Assembly: GCA_023412175.1 (NCBI GenBank)
Contig: JAEYOB010000707.1
Span: 1-13,896 of the forward strand
DNA from: Pseudomonadota bacterium
Lineage (GTDB): Bacteria; Pseudomonadota; Alphaproteobacteria; Azospirillales; Azospirillaceae
Direction of reading: 5' to 3'
DNA: 13,896 nt
Under the pieces are notes generated by a model that ran no database searches, was not told the DNA's origin, and saw nothing but the letters and a program-made list of their open reading frames with translations. The translations under genes were made by a program, and so were the position numbers. The stretch's first letter is position 1, and each line of letters starts with the position of its first letter. This document shows, piece after piece, positions 5,684 through 13,067 of this stretch.

Positions 5684-7825
5684 CTACGCCGCCTGCAGCT
5701 TCGCCGCCGCCGCCAGATGCTCGGCGAAGCGCTTGTCGTGTCGCTGGATGTGGTCGAACAGCCAGTCGCGCACCAGTTGCAGCAGATCGTCGCCGGTCGA
5801 AGGGGCGCCGCCGCCCTTGATGCGCCCGGCCAGTTCGGCCGCGCGGGCCTTCAGCGCCTCGTGTTGCGCCCTGTGCTCGGCGAAGGCGGGGTAGGCCGAG
5901 TCCCGCATCATCTGCTCCTCGTGGTCGAAGTGCAGGGCGGTGTAGGCGATCAGCTGTTCGACCACCTCGCCGACGACCGCGGCGGAGCGGCCCTTGCGGA
6001 CGTTCTCGTGCACGCGGTTGACGAGGCCGACCAGGATCATGTGGTCGTTGTCGATGTCGTCGTTGCCCATGGCCAGGTCGCGGGTCCAGGGCATGTACAG
6101 CTCGCTGCCGGAGGCGGCGAAGAGGTCGCTGATGCCGGCGGCGTTCACCGCCTCGACGTTGATCAGGAAGCTGTCCACCACCGACTTCAGCGACTCCGCC
6201 TGCGCCGTCAGGCTCTGCGCCGCGGTCAGCACGCTCTTGGCGGACTGCTCGGTCTGCAGCGCCGCGTCGGAGACGTCGCCGATGCTGGCCGAGACCTGTT
6301 CGGTTCCTTGCGCCGCCTCGCCGGCGGAGCGGGCGATCTCCCCGGTGGCGGCGCCCTGTTCCTGAACCGCGGCGGCGATGGAGGTGCCGATCTCGTCGCT
6401 CTGGCCGATGATGGCGGTGATCTCGCGGATGGCGGTCACCGCCTGCTCGGTGGCCTGCTGCACGGCGGCGATCTGCTGGGCGATCTCCTCGGTGGCGTGG
6501 GCGGTCTGGTTGGCGAGGTTCTTCACCTCGCCGGCGACCACGGCGAAGCCTTTGCCCGCCTCGCCGGCGCGCGCCGCCTCGATGGTGGCGTTCAAGGCCA
6601 GCAGGTTGGTCTGGCTGGCGATGGAGGTGATCAGGTCTGCGACCTCGCTGATGCGGCGGGTGGCGTCGCCCAGGTTGGCGATCTGCGCGTTGGCCCGCTC
6701 CGACGCCTGGACCGCATGGCCGGAGATCTGCGCGTTCACCGTCACCTGGTGACTGATCTCGCTGATGGCGCTCGACAGTTCCTCGGCGGCGGCGGCGACG
6801 GTGTGCACGTTGACGGTCGCCTGCTGGGAGGCGCCGGCCACCGAGGCCGCCTGCTGCTTGTTGCGGTCGGCGGTGCCCGACAGGCTCTCGGCGGTGCGCT
6901 CCAGGCCATCCACCGCCTGGGTGACGGCGGCGATCATGCTGGTGACGGTGGCGTCGAAGTGGTCGGTCAGCCGCTCCAGCGCGCGGGCGCGCTGCTCGGT
7001 GACGCGGTGCTCCATGGCCTGACGTTCCCATTGCTCCTTGAGCGCCACCTGATTGCCGCGGAACACCTCCACCGTGCGGGCCATGACGCCCAGTTCGTCG
7101 CCGCGGTCCTGGCCGGGCACGTCGAAGTCTGTGTCGCCGTCGGCGAGGCGCTGCATGATGGCGGTGGTCGCGCGCACCGGACGCACGATGGTGCGGCTGA
7201 TCAGCAGCGCCACCGACACCCCAAGCCCGGTCGCCAGCAGGCCGAGTCCGCCGAGCCGCAGCGCCGCGTTCCAGAACGCCGCTTCGACGTCGTCGATGTA
7301 GATGCCGGAGCCGATCACCCAGCCCCAGGGCTGGAAGCCGCGCACGAAGGTCAGCTTCGGCACCGGCGCCGAGGAGCCGGGCTTCGGCCACAGGTAGTCG
7401 ACGAAGCCCTGCCCGTCGCGCCGCACCGTGTCGGCGAAGGCGACGAACAGCCTCTTGCCGTTGGGATCGGCGTTCTGCGACAGGTCCTGCCCGTCCAGTT
7501 CCGGCCTGATCGGGTGCATGACCATGCGCGGCGACAGATCGCTTATGAAGAAGTACTCGTCGGCGCCGTAGCGCATGGCGCGTAGGGCGTCCTTTGCGGC
7601 GGCCTGCGCCTGTTCGACGGTCAGCACCCCCTTGCTGGCCTGGGTTTCGTAATGGGCGGTCAGGCTGTAGGCCGTTTCGACGACGCTGCGCGTCTTGTCC
7701 TGGCGGTCCTTCAGCATCTCGGCCTTGAGGCTGAACAGGCTGAGCGGCAGCACGAGCACGAGGCCCAGCGCCGATACGGCGAGGATGACGGAGATCTTCC
7801 CCTTGATGCTGATGCGCTCGAACAT
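5684..7825 (-). CDS. Cache-HAMP methyl-accepting chemotaxis protein with C-terminal bacteriohemerythrin
   Basis: Chemoreceptor of 713 residues with two sensing modules. Order: membrane helix 11-33; periplasmic single-Cache-type domain about 35-185 (ending in the usual [13 protein letters not shown]); membrane helix 189-210; HAMP 211-263; signalling domain about 290-560, with the conserved hairpin tip at 392-438 ([17 protein letters not shown]); hemerythrin domain about 575-703. All di-iron ligands of hemerythrin are present: His595, His632 and Glu636 (HFDHE), His651 and His655 (HRAQH), His692 and Asp697 (HIQRHD). It should therefore bind O2 reversibly in the cytoplasm, as described for DcrH of Desulfovibrio. 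No CheR-tethering pentapeptide is seen at the C-terminus. The ATG at 7825 is preceded by GGGGGA; an ATG 41 codons upstream adds a non-conserved stretch. Ligand of the Cache domain is unknown. Confidence 0.94.
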   Translation of the reverse strand: MFERISIKGKISVILAVSALGLVLVLPLSLFSLKAEMLKDRQDKTRSVVETAYSLTAHYETQASKGVLTVEQAQAAAKDALRAMRYGADEYFFISDLSPRMVMHPIRPELDGQDLSQNADPNGKRLFVAFADTVRRDGQGFVDYLWPKPGSSAPVPKLTFVRGFQPWGWVIGSGIYIDDVEAAFWNAALRLGGLGLLATGLGVSVALLISRTIVRPVRATTAIMQRLADGDTDFDVPGQDRGDELGVMARTVEVFRGNQVALKEQWERQAMEHRVTEQRARALERLTDHFDATVTSMIAAVTQAVDGLERTAESLSGTADRNKQQAASVAGASQQATVNVHTVAAAAEELSSAISEISHQVTVNAQISGHAVQASERANAQIANLGDATRRISEVADLITSIASQTNLLALNATIEAARAGEAGKGFAVVAGEVKNLANQTAHATEEIAQQIAAVQQATEQAVTAIREITAIIGQSDEIGTSIAAAVQEQGAATGEIARSAGEAAQGTEQVSASIGDVSDAALQTEQSAKSVLTAAQSLTAQAESLKSVVDSFLINVEAVNAAGISDLFAASGSELYMPWTRDLAMGNDDIDNDHMILVGLVNRVHENVRKGRSAAVVGEVVEQLIAYTALHFDHEEQMMRDSAYPAFAEHRAQHEALKARAAELAGRIKGGGAPSTGDDLLQLVRDWLFDHIQRHDKRFAEHLAAAAKLQAA

Positions 7826-7900
7826 GACTGCGCTTCCCCCGGATTGCGGAACAGGCCGATAGCTGGCAATTCCGATAAATTTTTTGAAAGCCTTATGGCA

Positions 7901-7924
7901 GAGGAGGAGGTGGGGGGGAAGGGG
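7901..7924 (+). other. Purine/G-rich tract upstream of the chemoreceptor gene
   Basis: An almost pure G/A stretch with a run of seven Gs and a run of four Gs lies about 75-100 bp upstream of the chemoreceptor start (C-rich on the transcribed strand). It is compositionally odd, and no function can be read from it. Confidence 0.3.
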
Positions 7925-7984
7925 CAAGCTGTCGCAGGAGTGGAGCAACCGCTGCGGTATGACCGCTTCACGGTGGCGTATGGG

Positions 7985-8023
7985 GCGCTGGCCGGGCCGC
8001 CCAGGGCAAGGTCCGGCCAGCGC
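7985..8023 (-). other. Strong GC stem-loop after the phoH-like gene
   Basis: An 11-bp perfect inverted repeat (GCGCTGGCCGG at 7985-7995, CCGGCCAGCGC at 8013-8023) begins 16 bp beyond the phoH-like stop codon. There is no T-run, so it may protect the mRNA 3' end or end transcription weakly. Confidence 0.5.
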
Positions 8024-8039
8024 GTCCGGCAGTGCGCCG

Positions 8040-8795
8040 CTACAGCACCGTCAGCATGCTGGCGACCAGCGGGTGGCGGACGATGTCGGTCTCGGTCAGG
8101 CGGACCACCGCTATGCCCTCGACCGCCTCCAGCCGGCGCGCGATGTCGGCGAGGCCGGAGAGGTTGTCGAGCAGGTCGGTCTGGTCCGGGTCGCCCGTCA
8201 GCACCATGGTCGAGTGCCAGCCGAGCCGGGTCAGCAGCATCTTGATCTGCGCGTAGGTGCAGTTCTGCGCCTCGTCGATCACCACGAAGGCGTTGTTCAG
8301 CGTGCGGCCGCGCATGAAGCCGACGGGGGCGATTTCGATGGTGCCGTCCTGCATGAACTGGCGCAGGCGCTTGCCGCCCAACCGGTCGGACAACGCGTCG
8401 TAGAGCGGGCGCAGGAAGGGCGCCATCTTCTCGTGCATGTCGCCGGGCAGGTAGCCGATGCTCTCGCCGGCCTCGATGGCCGGGCGGGAGAGCACGATGC
8501 GGTCCACCTTGCCCGACTCCAGGGCTTCGACGGCGGAGGAGATGGCCAGATAGGTCTTGCCGGTGCCGGCCGGGCCGAGCGCCACGATCAGGTTGTGCTC
8601 CGCGATGGCGTCGAGGAGCGCCTTCTGGTTGGGGCTCTGGGGCTTGACTTTGCGGAGGTAGCTCTGGTCGCGGCGGTCCTCCCCGGCCAGGGGGCCGGTC
8701 AGCGGATCCCAGGTGCCGCCGTTCGGGAATAGCGGGTGGACCTTGGTCTCGGACACCAGCGCGGCCGCGCTGCCCTTGCTCTGTCGCTTGGCCAT
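8040..8795 (-). CDS. PhoH-like ATPase
   Basis: Cytoplasmic P-loop ATPase of 251 residues in the PhoH family (superfamily 1 helicase-like fold, RNA-related roles in some members). Walker A is GPAGTGKT (74-81) and Walker B is VVIDEAQN (171-178). Family blocks [18 protein letters not shown] (102-119), [13 protein letters not shown] (159-171) and TGDPDQTDL (200-208) are all present. It is shorter than YbeZ-type PhoH (about 320-350 residues) because it lacks most of the N-terminal part, and no ybeY lies beside it, so it is the small PhoH type. The ATG at 8795 has GAGGAGA 5 bases upstream; longer in-frame starts would include an intrinsic terminator in the coding region. It stands alone with a structured leader upstream (see terminator at 8840-8864). 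Biological role is uncertain. Confidence 0.93.
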   Translation of the reverse strand: MAKRQSKGSAAALVSETKVHPLFPNGGTWDPLTGPLAGEDRRDQSYLRKVKPQSPNQKALLDAIAEHNLIVALGPAGTGKTYLAISSAVEALESGKVDRIVLSRPAIEAGESIGYLPGDMHEKMAPFLRPLYDALSDRLGGKRLRQFMQDGTIEIAPVGFMRGRTLNNAFVVIDEAQNCTYAQIKMLLTRLGWHSTMVLTGDPDQTDLLDNLSGLADIARRLEAVEGIAVVRLTETDIVRHPLVASMLTVL

Positions 8796-8839
8796 GACGC
8801 TCTCCTCAAGTCGTGGGATGGGCGGTTCGCGGCGGGCAC

Positions 8840-8864
8840 AAAAAAACCTCCCCAGGGGGAGGTT
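8840..8864 (-). terminator. Intrinsic terminator in the 5' leader of the phoH-like gene
   Basis: On the minus strand an 8-bp stem with a 4-base loop (AACCTCC arm 8845-8851, GGAGGTT arm 8858-8864, plus one inner C-G pair) runs straight into seven Ts. It ends 44 bp upstream of the phoH-like ATG, and no convincing gene lies upstream on this strand. It is either a leader attenuator or the end of a small RNA transcribed from the gap. Confidence 0.8.
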
Positions 8865-8890
8865 CGTAACAACACGTGCGGTGAAACGTG

Positions 8891-8936
8891 CCCGACGCAG
8901 GCTTGCCGTTGCGAGGCCGATGCCCGAACCGTCGGG
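8891..8936 (-). ncRNA. Stem-loop upstream of the phoH-leader terminator (possible leader RNA)
   Basis: CCCGACG (8891-8897) and CGTCGGG (8930-8936) can pair as a 7-bp stem around a GC-rich loop that has room for inner pairing. A second weak repeat (CACGT and ACGTG, 8873-8890) lies between it and the terminator. Together these would form a structured leader or small RNA on the minus strand. No known RNA family is recognised. Confidence 0.3.
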
Positions 8937-9252
8937 GCGACTGAGTGCCGCGATGGTCGCCGGGCATGTCGTCGATAAGGAATGATGCAAGCCAGACTCC
9001 TCGATCGAAGATGTGCCTCGCAACACCAATCATACCCTTGGGAACGGTACCTGTCAGCCGAAGTTGCGATCTACGTAAAAAATTCACACAAGATGTTGTG
9101 GTTATGACCCGCGGTGAGGTGTGTCGCCGTTGGTGGTGCGCTTCGGCGCCAGGGAAGTGCCCAGGATGTGGTGCTCCGATGTCTTCGTCCGCGCAAAGAT
9201 AGGCGGATCTTCCCTCAGGAAACCCTTTACCCACAATATCGGGTTAAGTTAC

Positions 9253-9279
9253 TATACTTTGTGGTGAGGAGGGTCCTCA
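9253..9279 (+). promoter_or_regulatory. Candidate minC -10 box followed by a 6-3-6 dyad
   Basis: TATACT (9253-9258) matches five of six -10 consensus bases. The perfect dyad TGAGGA-GGG-TCCTCA (9265-9279) starts where transcription would begin. No good -35 is seen 16-18 bases upstream, so the promoter may need an activator. It lies about 225 bp before the minC start. Confidence 0.35.
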
Positions 9280-9503
9280 GCCCAACACGTTGGCCGCGCT
9301 GATGGATTGCCCTGCCGGGAACGGCGGGCGTCCCTTGGGTTCGGCCCATGCCGCGTGCGCAGGGCTGAAGGTTGTCACTCCCTCCAGGCACGGTGGCACT
9401 TGAACAGGGCCGGCAGGCGTCGTTAGAAGGTGGCTGGCTCGCCGGTCGCCCGCACGGCGTGCGCGGTTCCGGCGGGCAATTTCGATCGACAGGGCATGTC
9501 AGG

Positions 9504-10250
9504 ATGGTGGCGGTGAGCAGCGCCAATCAGGTGACCGAACGGGACGCGCCGTTCCAGTTGCGGGGCAACTCCTTCACCATGATGGTGCTGAAGGTGCTCG
9601 ATCCGGCGTCGCCGAATTTCTTTGCGGCGCTGGCCGGCAAGGTTCGGCAGGCGCCCAACTTCTTCCGCCATGCCCCCATCGTGCTGGACTTCGACGAGCT
9701 GCCGGCGGACGCCGCGGCGATGGACGTCGCCGGTTTCGTCGCCAAAGTGCGCGAGCAGTACCTGCTGCCGGTCGGCTTCCAGGGCGGCCCGGCGCCGGTG
9801 CAGGAGCGGGCCCTGGCGCTCGGCCTCGTGCCGATGCCGACGGGGCGCGCCGCCAAGCTGGAGCTTGCCCGCCCGGTGGACAGTTCCGGCCAGCCGGTGG
9901 CGCCGCCGCCGGAGCCGGTGTACCGCCCGGCGCTGGTGGTGACCGAGCCGGTGCGCTCGGGCCAGCAGATCTACGCACAGGGCACCGACCTGATCGTTAC
10001 GACATCGGTGAGCCATGGGGCGGAGCTGCTGGCGGACGGCAACATCCATGTCTACGGTGCGCTGCGCGGCCGGGCGCTGGCCGGCATTTCCGGCGATAAC
10101 GGCGCCCGCATCTTCTGCCAGAGCCTCGAGGCGGAGGTGGTGTCCATTGCCGGCCTCTACCGCGTCAGCGAGGATCTGGACCAGTCGCTCATCAAGAAAG
10201 CCGTGCAGATCCGCCTGGACGACGGCTTTCTACGCATCGGACCGCTCTGA
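9504..10250 (+). CDS. minC: Septum site-determining protein MinC
   Basis: FtsZ antagonist that, bound to MinD at the membrane, blocks Z-ring assembly at the cell poles; 248 residues, a normal size. The N-terminal FtsZ-inhibiting domain spans about 15-105 (FQLRGNSFTMMVLKVLDP). A Pro-rich linker follows (VAPPPEPVYRP, 132-142), then the beta-helical C-terminal MinD-binding domain from about 145. That domain contains the VRSGQ motif (150-154) and the HVYGALRGRALAG and IFCQSLEAEVVSIAG blocks. The ATG at 9504 is used, but AGGA overlaps it, so ribosomes may instead start at the GTG at 9513, 8 bases after AGGA; this changes only three residues. It is the first gene of a minC-minD-minE operon with a 62-bp gap to minD. 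Confidence 0.94.
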   Translation: MVAVSSANQVTERDAPFQLRGNSFTMMVLKVLDPASPNFFAALAGKVRQAPNFFRHAPIVLDFDELPADAAAMDVAGFVAKVREQYLLPVGFQGGPAPVQERALALGLVPMPTGRAAKLELARPVDSSGQPVAPPPEPVYRPALVVTEPVRSGQQIYAQGTDLIVTTSVSHGAELLADGNIHVYGALRGRALAGISGDNGARIFCQSLEAEVVSIAGLYRVSEDLDQSLIKKAVQIRLDDGFLRIGPL

Positions 10251-10300
10251 GCGCCCCATGGGGCAGCAGCGGAAACACGTTTTGGCAACTCTAGCTTCGT

Positions 10301-10308
10301 AGGAGAGG
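10301..10308 (+). promoter_or_regulatory. Ribosome binding site supporting a TTG start for minD
   Basis: AGGAGAGG is a strong Shine-Dalgarno sequence; its AGGAG core lies 7 bases before the TTG at 10313. No ATG or GTG is available nearby, and the TTG gives the exact conserved MinD N-terminus. Confidence 0.75.
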
Positions 10309-10312
10309 CTCG

Positions 10313-11128
10313 TTGGGCAAGATCATTGTCATGACTTCCGGCAAGGGGGGCGTCGGCAAAACGACGTCGTCCGCCGCTTTCGCGACCGGACTGGCCTTGC
10401 GCGGCTTCAAGACCGTCGTCATCGACTTCGATGTCGGCCTGCGCAACCTTGATCTGGTGATGGGCTGCGAACGCCGCGTGGTGTTCGACTTCATCAACGT
10501 CATCAACGGCGAGGCAAAGCTCAACCAGGCGCTCATCAAGGACAAGCGGGTCGACAACCTGTTCATCCTTCCCACGTCGCAGACGCGCGACAAGGACGCG
10601 CTGACCAAGGACGGGGTGGAGCGCATCCTCAACGAACTCTGCAAGGAGTTCGACTACATCGTCTGCGACAGCCCCGCGGGCATCGAACGCGGCGCGCTGA
10701 TGTCGCTGTACTTCGCCGACCACGCGATCATCGTGACCAACCCCGAGGTCTCCTCGGTGCGCGACAGCGACCGCATCCTCGGTGTGCTGAACTCCAAGTC
10801 GCGCCGCGCCGAAAAGGGCCTGGAGCCGGTCACCCAGCAGCTGCTGCTGACCCGCTACGACCCCGAGCGCGTCGAGCGCGGCGAGATGCTGAAGGTCGAC
10901 GACGTGCTGGAGATCCTGGCGATCCCGCTGCTGGGCGTGATCCCGGAGAGCCAGGCGGTGCTGCGCGCCTCCAACATCGGCATGCCGGTCATCCTCGACG
11001 AGAACTCCAACGCCGGCCAGGCCTACCTGGACTCGGTCGGCCGCTTCCTGGGCGAGGACGTCGAGCATCGCTTCACCACCGTGCAGAAGAAGGGCCTGTT
11101 CAGCCGCCTCCTGCGGAGGACCGCATGA
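10313..11128 (+). CDS. minD: Septum site-determining ATPase MinD
   Basis: Membrane-binding ATPase of the ParA/MinD group; 271 residues. In its ATP-bound dimer form it recruits MinC to the membrane and is released by MinE. The deviant Walker A is KGGVGKTT (11-18), with signature Lys11 and Lys16. Switch I is FDVGLRNLDL (39-48) and switch II is CDSPAGIE (118-125). The C-terminus ends in an amphipathic membrane-targeting helix (KKGLFSRLLRRTA, 259-271). It starts with TTG, supported by a strong ribosome site and by the conserved MGKIIVMTSGKGG beginning. The last four bases overlap the minE start (ATGA), so minD and minE are probably translationally coupled, which would fix their ratio. Confidence 0.98.
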   Translation: MGKIIVMTSGKGGVGKTTSSAAFATGLALRGFKTVVIDFDVGLRNLDLVMGCERRVVFDFINVINGEAKLNQALIKDKRVDNLFILPTSQTRDKDALTKDGVERILNELCKEFDYIVCDSPAGIERGALMSLYFADHAIIVTNPEVSSVRDSDRILGVLNSKSRRAEKGLEPVTQQLLLTRYDPERVERGEMLKVDDVLEILAIPLLGVIPESQAVLRASNIGMPVILDENSNAGQAYLDSVGRFLGEDVEHRFTTVQKKGLFSRLLRRTA

Positions 11129-11514
11129 GCATCTTCAGCTTCTTCCGGTCCACTCCCAAGGCCTCGGCCGTCCAGGCCAAGGAACGTCTGCAGATCGTCA
11201 TGGCGCACGAGCGGGTCGGCCGGTCCGGTCCCGACTACCTGCCGATGCTCCAGCAGGAACTGCTGGCGGTGATCGCCAAGTACGTGGACATCGACGACAA
11301 CAAGGTCGAGGTGAAGCTCGACCGTGGCGGCGACTGCTCCACGCTGGAGGTCAACATCGAGCTGCCGGGCCGCGAACAGATCAAGGCTCCGGTCAGCAAG
11401 GACGCGCCGGTGTCGAAGCCGGCCAACGGCCCGATCAATGGCGGGGGCAAGGATCCGCCGGTCAAGTCGGCGGCCAGCGTGCTCACCAACGGCGGCGTGT
11501 CGAAGCGCCGCTGA
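11125..11514 (+). CDS. minE: Cell division topological specificity factor MinE, with C-terminal extension
   Basis: MinE stimulates the MinD ATPase and drives pole-to-pole oscillation. Residues 1-9 (MSIFSFFRS) form the amphipathic membrane-targeting segment. Residues about 12-32 (KERLQIVMAHER) are the MinD-contact helix, and the C-terminal topological domain follows (YLPMLQQELLAVIAKYVDID to LEVNIELPG, about 39-82). The family is usually near 88 residues, whereas this protein has 129: the last 45 or so are a Pro/Lys/Gly/Ser-rich, probably disordered tail (PVSKDAPVSKPANG, NGGGKDPPVK). Start overlaps the minD stop by four bases. The tail is not a frameshift: the reading frame continues cleanly with local codon bias to a TGA followed at once by a hairpin. 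Confidence 0.96.
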   Translation: MSIFSFFRSTPKASAVQAKERLQIVMAHERVGRSGPDYLPMLQQELLAVIAKYVDIDDNKVEVKLDRGGDCSTLEVNIELPGREQIKAPVSKDAPVSKPANGPINGGGKDPPVKSAASVLTNGGVSKRR

Positions 11515-11538
11515 GGGCGCGCGTCCGCCCGCGCGCCC
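11515..11538 (+). terminator. Probable end-of-operon hairpin of minCDE
   Basis: A 9-bp perfect GC stem (GGGCGCGCG, 6-base loop, CGCGCGCCC) begins at the base after the minE stop codon. The following CAATTGTC is only weakly T-rich, so termination may be partial or Rho-assisted. Confidence 0.6.
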
Positions 11539-11548
11539 CAATTGTCAT

Positions 11549-11564
11549 CCCCGTGAAAGCGGGG
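11549..11564 (+). repeat. REP-like GAAA-tetraloop hairpin
   Basis: CCCCG-TGAAAG-CGGGG preceded by ATTGTCATC resembles the dispersed proteobacterial motif GTCATCCCCGCGAAAGCGGGG. Here one base differs, so a T.G pair closes a GAAA loop. This may be one copy of a genome-wide palindromic repeat; no second copy is in the window. Confidence 0.4.
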
Positions 11565-11688
11565 GTGGTGATCGTGCGCGAAGCTTACGCCTAGGCCATC
11601 CTCCTTACCTCTGGCGTGACCTTCCGTCCGGGTTTACGCCCGGCCCGGCACGGGGTATTCCTCGATAAACACGGGGAGGGATGCGCCG

Positions 11689-13056
11689 ATGTTCCTGGAC
11701 TGCTCGGACCAGATCGCCGGCAACGAGCCGCGGCTGTCGAACGGGGCCGCAGTCGTCGACGTGGATGGCGACGGGGCGTTCGAGGTGGTGGTGACGGGCT
11801 ACGGCACCGGCAACCTCGTGCTCAAGTGGGACGGCCGGCAACTCCGGAACATCGCCGACCCGGTGCTCGCCGACCCCTCGCGCAAGGCGGTGGGCGTGGC
11901 CGCCGCCGACATGGACGGCGACGGGCGCGAGGAGATCTACATCCTCAACGCCGATTGCGGCGGGCAGCCCGACGAAACCTGCGACCGCCTGTTTGCGGGC
12001 TTCGGCACCCGCTGGTTCGACCTGCTGAGCCAGTCGGAGAACGCCTCGGCCGCCAACCGCCTGCCCGGCCGTTCGGTCGCTGCCCTGGACCGCGAGGGGC
12101 GCGGGCGTTACGGCTTCGTGCTCGCCACCGAGGGCGCGCCGCTGCGCCTCTACGAACTCAGCCGCCGCGGGCGGTTGACCGACGTGGCGGAGGACGCGGG
12201 CATCGACCTCATCGGCGTCGGGCGCGGGCTGGCCTGCGCGCCGGTCCTGGGCGACCGCATGGACATCGTCGCCGTCAACGAGGCCGGCCCCAACTTCCTG
12301 TTCCGCAACCTGGGCGACGGCACGTTCGAGGAGATCGCCGGCGAGCGCGGCATCGCCGACTCGCGCAACGCGGCGCGCGGCGTGGCGGTTCTGGATTCCG
12401 ACGGCGACGGGCTGCTCGACCTGCTGATCGGCAACTGGGAAGGACCGCACCGGCTCTACCAGCAGCGCGCCGGCGGCGGCTTCGTCGATGCGGCGAACGC
12501 CGACTTGTCGTTGCCCTCGCGCGTGCGCACGGTGATCGCCGCGGACTTCGACAACGACGGCCATGAGGAGCTGTTCTTCAACAACTTCGGCGAAGCCAAC
12601 CGCCTGTTCGCCTGGCGCGACGACGCGTGGAGCGAGATCGAACTGGGCGACGCGGTGGAGGCCAGGGGGTTCGGCACCGGCGCCGTGGTGGCCGACCTGG
12701 ACGGCGACGGGCGGCTGGAACTGCTCGTCAGCCACGGCGAGGCGGAGGCACAGCCGCTGTCCCTTTACCGCACGCTGCCCAACGCGAACCGTTGGCTGCG
12801 CGTGCAGCCGCTCACCGCCTACGGTGCGCCGGCGCGCGGCGCGGTGGTCACCTGCACCGCCCGCGGGCGCCGGCAGACCCGGGTGATCTGCGCCGGTTCC
12901 GGTTATCTCTGCCAGATGGAACCGGTGGCGCACTTCGGCCTTGGTGCCGCCGACGCAGTGGAGCGGGTCGAGGTGCGCTGGCCGAGCGGGATGGTGGCCA
13001 TCATCGACAACCCACCCATCGGGCGTGTGCTGACGGTCCCGCATCCGCCCGAGTGA
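11689..13056 (+). CDS. CRTAC1-family FG-GAP/VCBS repeat protein with ASPIC/UnbV domain
   Basis: A 455-residue predicted beta-propeller protein. Calcium-loop motifs of FG-GAP/VCBS repeats occur at 24-29 (DVDGDG), 74-79 (DMDGDG), 134-139 (degenerate DREGRG), 236-241 (DSDGDG), 286-291 (DFDNDG) and 336-341 (DLDGDG). From about 367 an ASPIC/UnbV domain follows (NRWLRVQPLTA; YLCQMEPVAHFGLG; VEVRWPSGM). Such proteins are usually secreted and bind calcium; their function is mostly unknown. No signal peptide is seen at the ATG at 11689, which has GGAGGG 9 bases upstream, and the in-frame sequence before it is not hydrophobic. Seven cysteines are present, unusual for a cytoplasmic repeat protein. It lies 170 bp after minE, beyond hairpins, and is probably a separate transcription unit. 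I cannot assign a role. Confidence 0.85.
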   Translation: MFLDCSDQIAGNEPRLSNGAAVVDVDGDGAFEVVVTGYGTGNLVLKWDGRQLRNIADPVLADPSRKAVGVAAADMDGDGREEIYILNADCGGQPDETCDRLFAGFGTRWFDLLSQSENASAANRLPGRSVAALDREGRGRYGFVLATEGAPLRLYELSRRGRLTDVAEDAGIDLIGVGRGLACAPVLGDRMDIVAVNEAGPNFLFRNLGDGTFEEIAGERGIADSRNAARGVAVLDSDGDGLLDLLIGNWEGPHRLYQQRAGGGFVDAANADLSLPSRVRTVIAADFDNDGHEELFFNNFGEANRLFAWRDDAWSEIELGDAVEARGFGTGAVVADLDGDGRLELLVSHGEAEAQPLSLYRTLPNANRWLRVQPLTAYGAPARGAVVTCTARGRRQTRVICAGSGYLCQMEPVAHFGLGAADAVERVEVRWPSGMVAIIDNPPIGRVLTVPHPPE

Positions 13057-13067
13057 TCGCGGCGGTT

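Larger units (their letters stand above)
8865..9503. other. Long divergent intergenic region without a convincing gene
   Basis: About 640 bp between the phoH leader and minC. Base composition is visibly less GC-rich than the genes, with A/T clusters such as TAAAAAATTCACACA near 9076. Open frames here use codons unlike the neighbouring genes and have no recognisable product. It holds a minus-strand stem-loop (8891-8936), a short inverted repeat CACAA-GATG-TTGTG (9087-9100), a plus-strand TATACT box (9253-9258) with a dyad just after it (9265-9279), and presumably promoters for phoH and minC. I recognise no riboswitch family, tRNA or known small RNA. Confidence 0.6.

Noticed and set aside
5537..7585. 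Very long plus-strand open frame (682 codons) opposite the chemoreceptor and Sco genes
   Set aside because: It is the antisense shadow of GC-rich genes whose minus-strand products have complete, ordered domains. The plus-strand product is Gly/His/Arg-rich with no recognisable motif.
7848..7880. CCGATAA-like boxes resembling sigma-28 promoters near the chemoreceptor gene
   Set aside because: They lie on the plus strand, pointing away from the gene, with no properly spaced -35 element.
8945..9202. 85-codon plus-strand frame with a CPGCG zinc-ribbon-like stretch
   Set aside because: Only one Cys pair is present, codons are untypical for this genome, and no ribosome site precedes it. Probably chance.
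8806..9234. 142-codon minus-strand frame in the phoH leader
   Set aside because: It would be translated through the intrinsic terminator, has mixed codon use unlike the neighbours, and resembles no known protein.
8865..9503. Known riboswitch (cobalamin, TPP, glycine, SAM-II), 4.5S RNA or tmRNA in the phoH-minC gap
   Set aside because: I looked for their conserved cores, such as a B12-box or the SRP tetraloop region, on both strands and saw none.
11616..11688. N-terminal signal peptide for the FG-GAP protein by an earlier start
   Set aside because: The in-frame sequence upstream of 11689 is polar and Gly/Arg-rich with no hydrophobic core.
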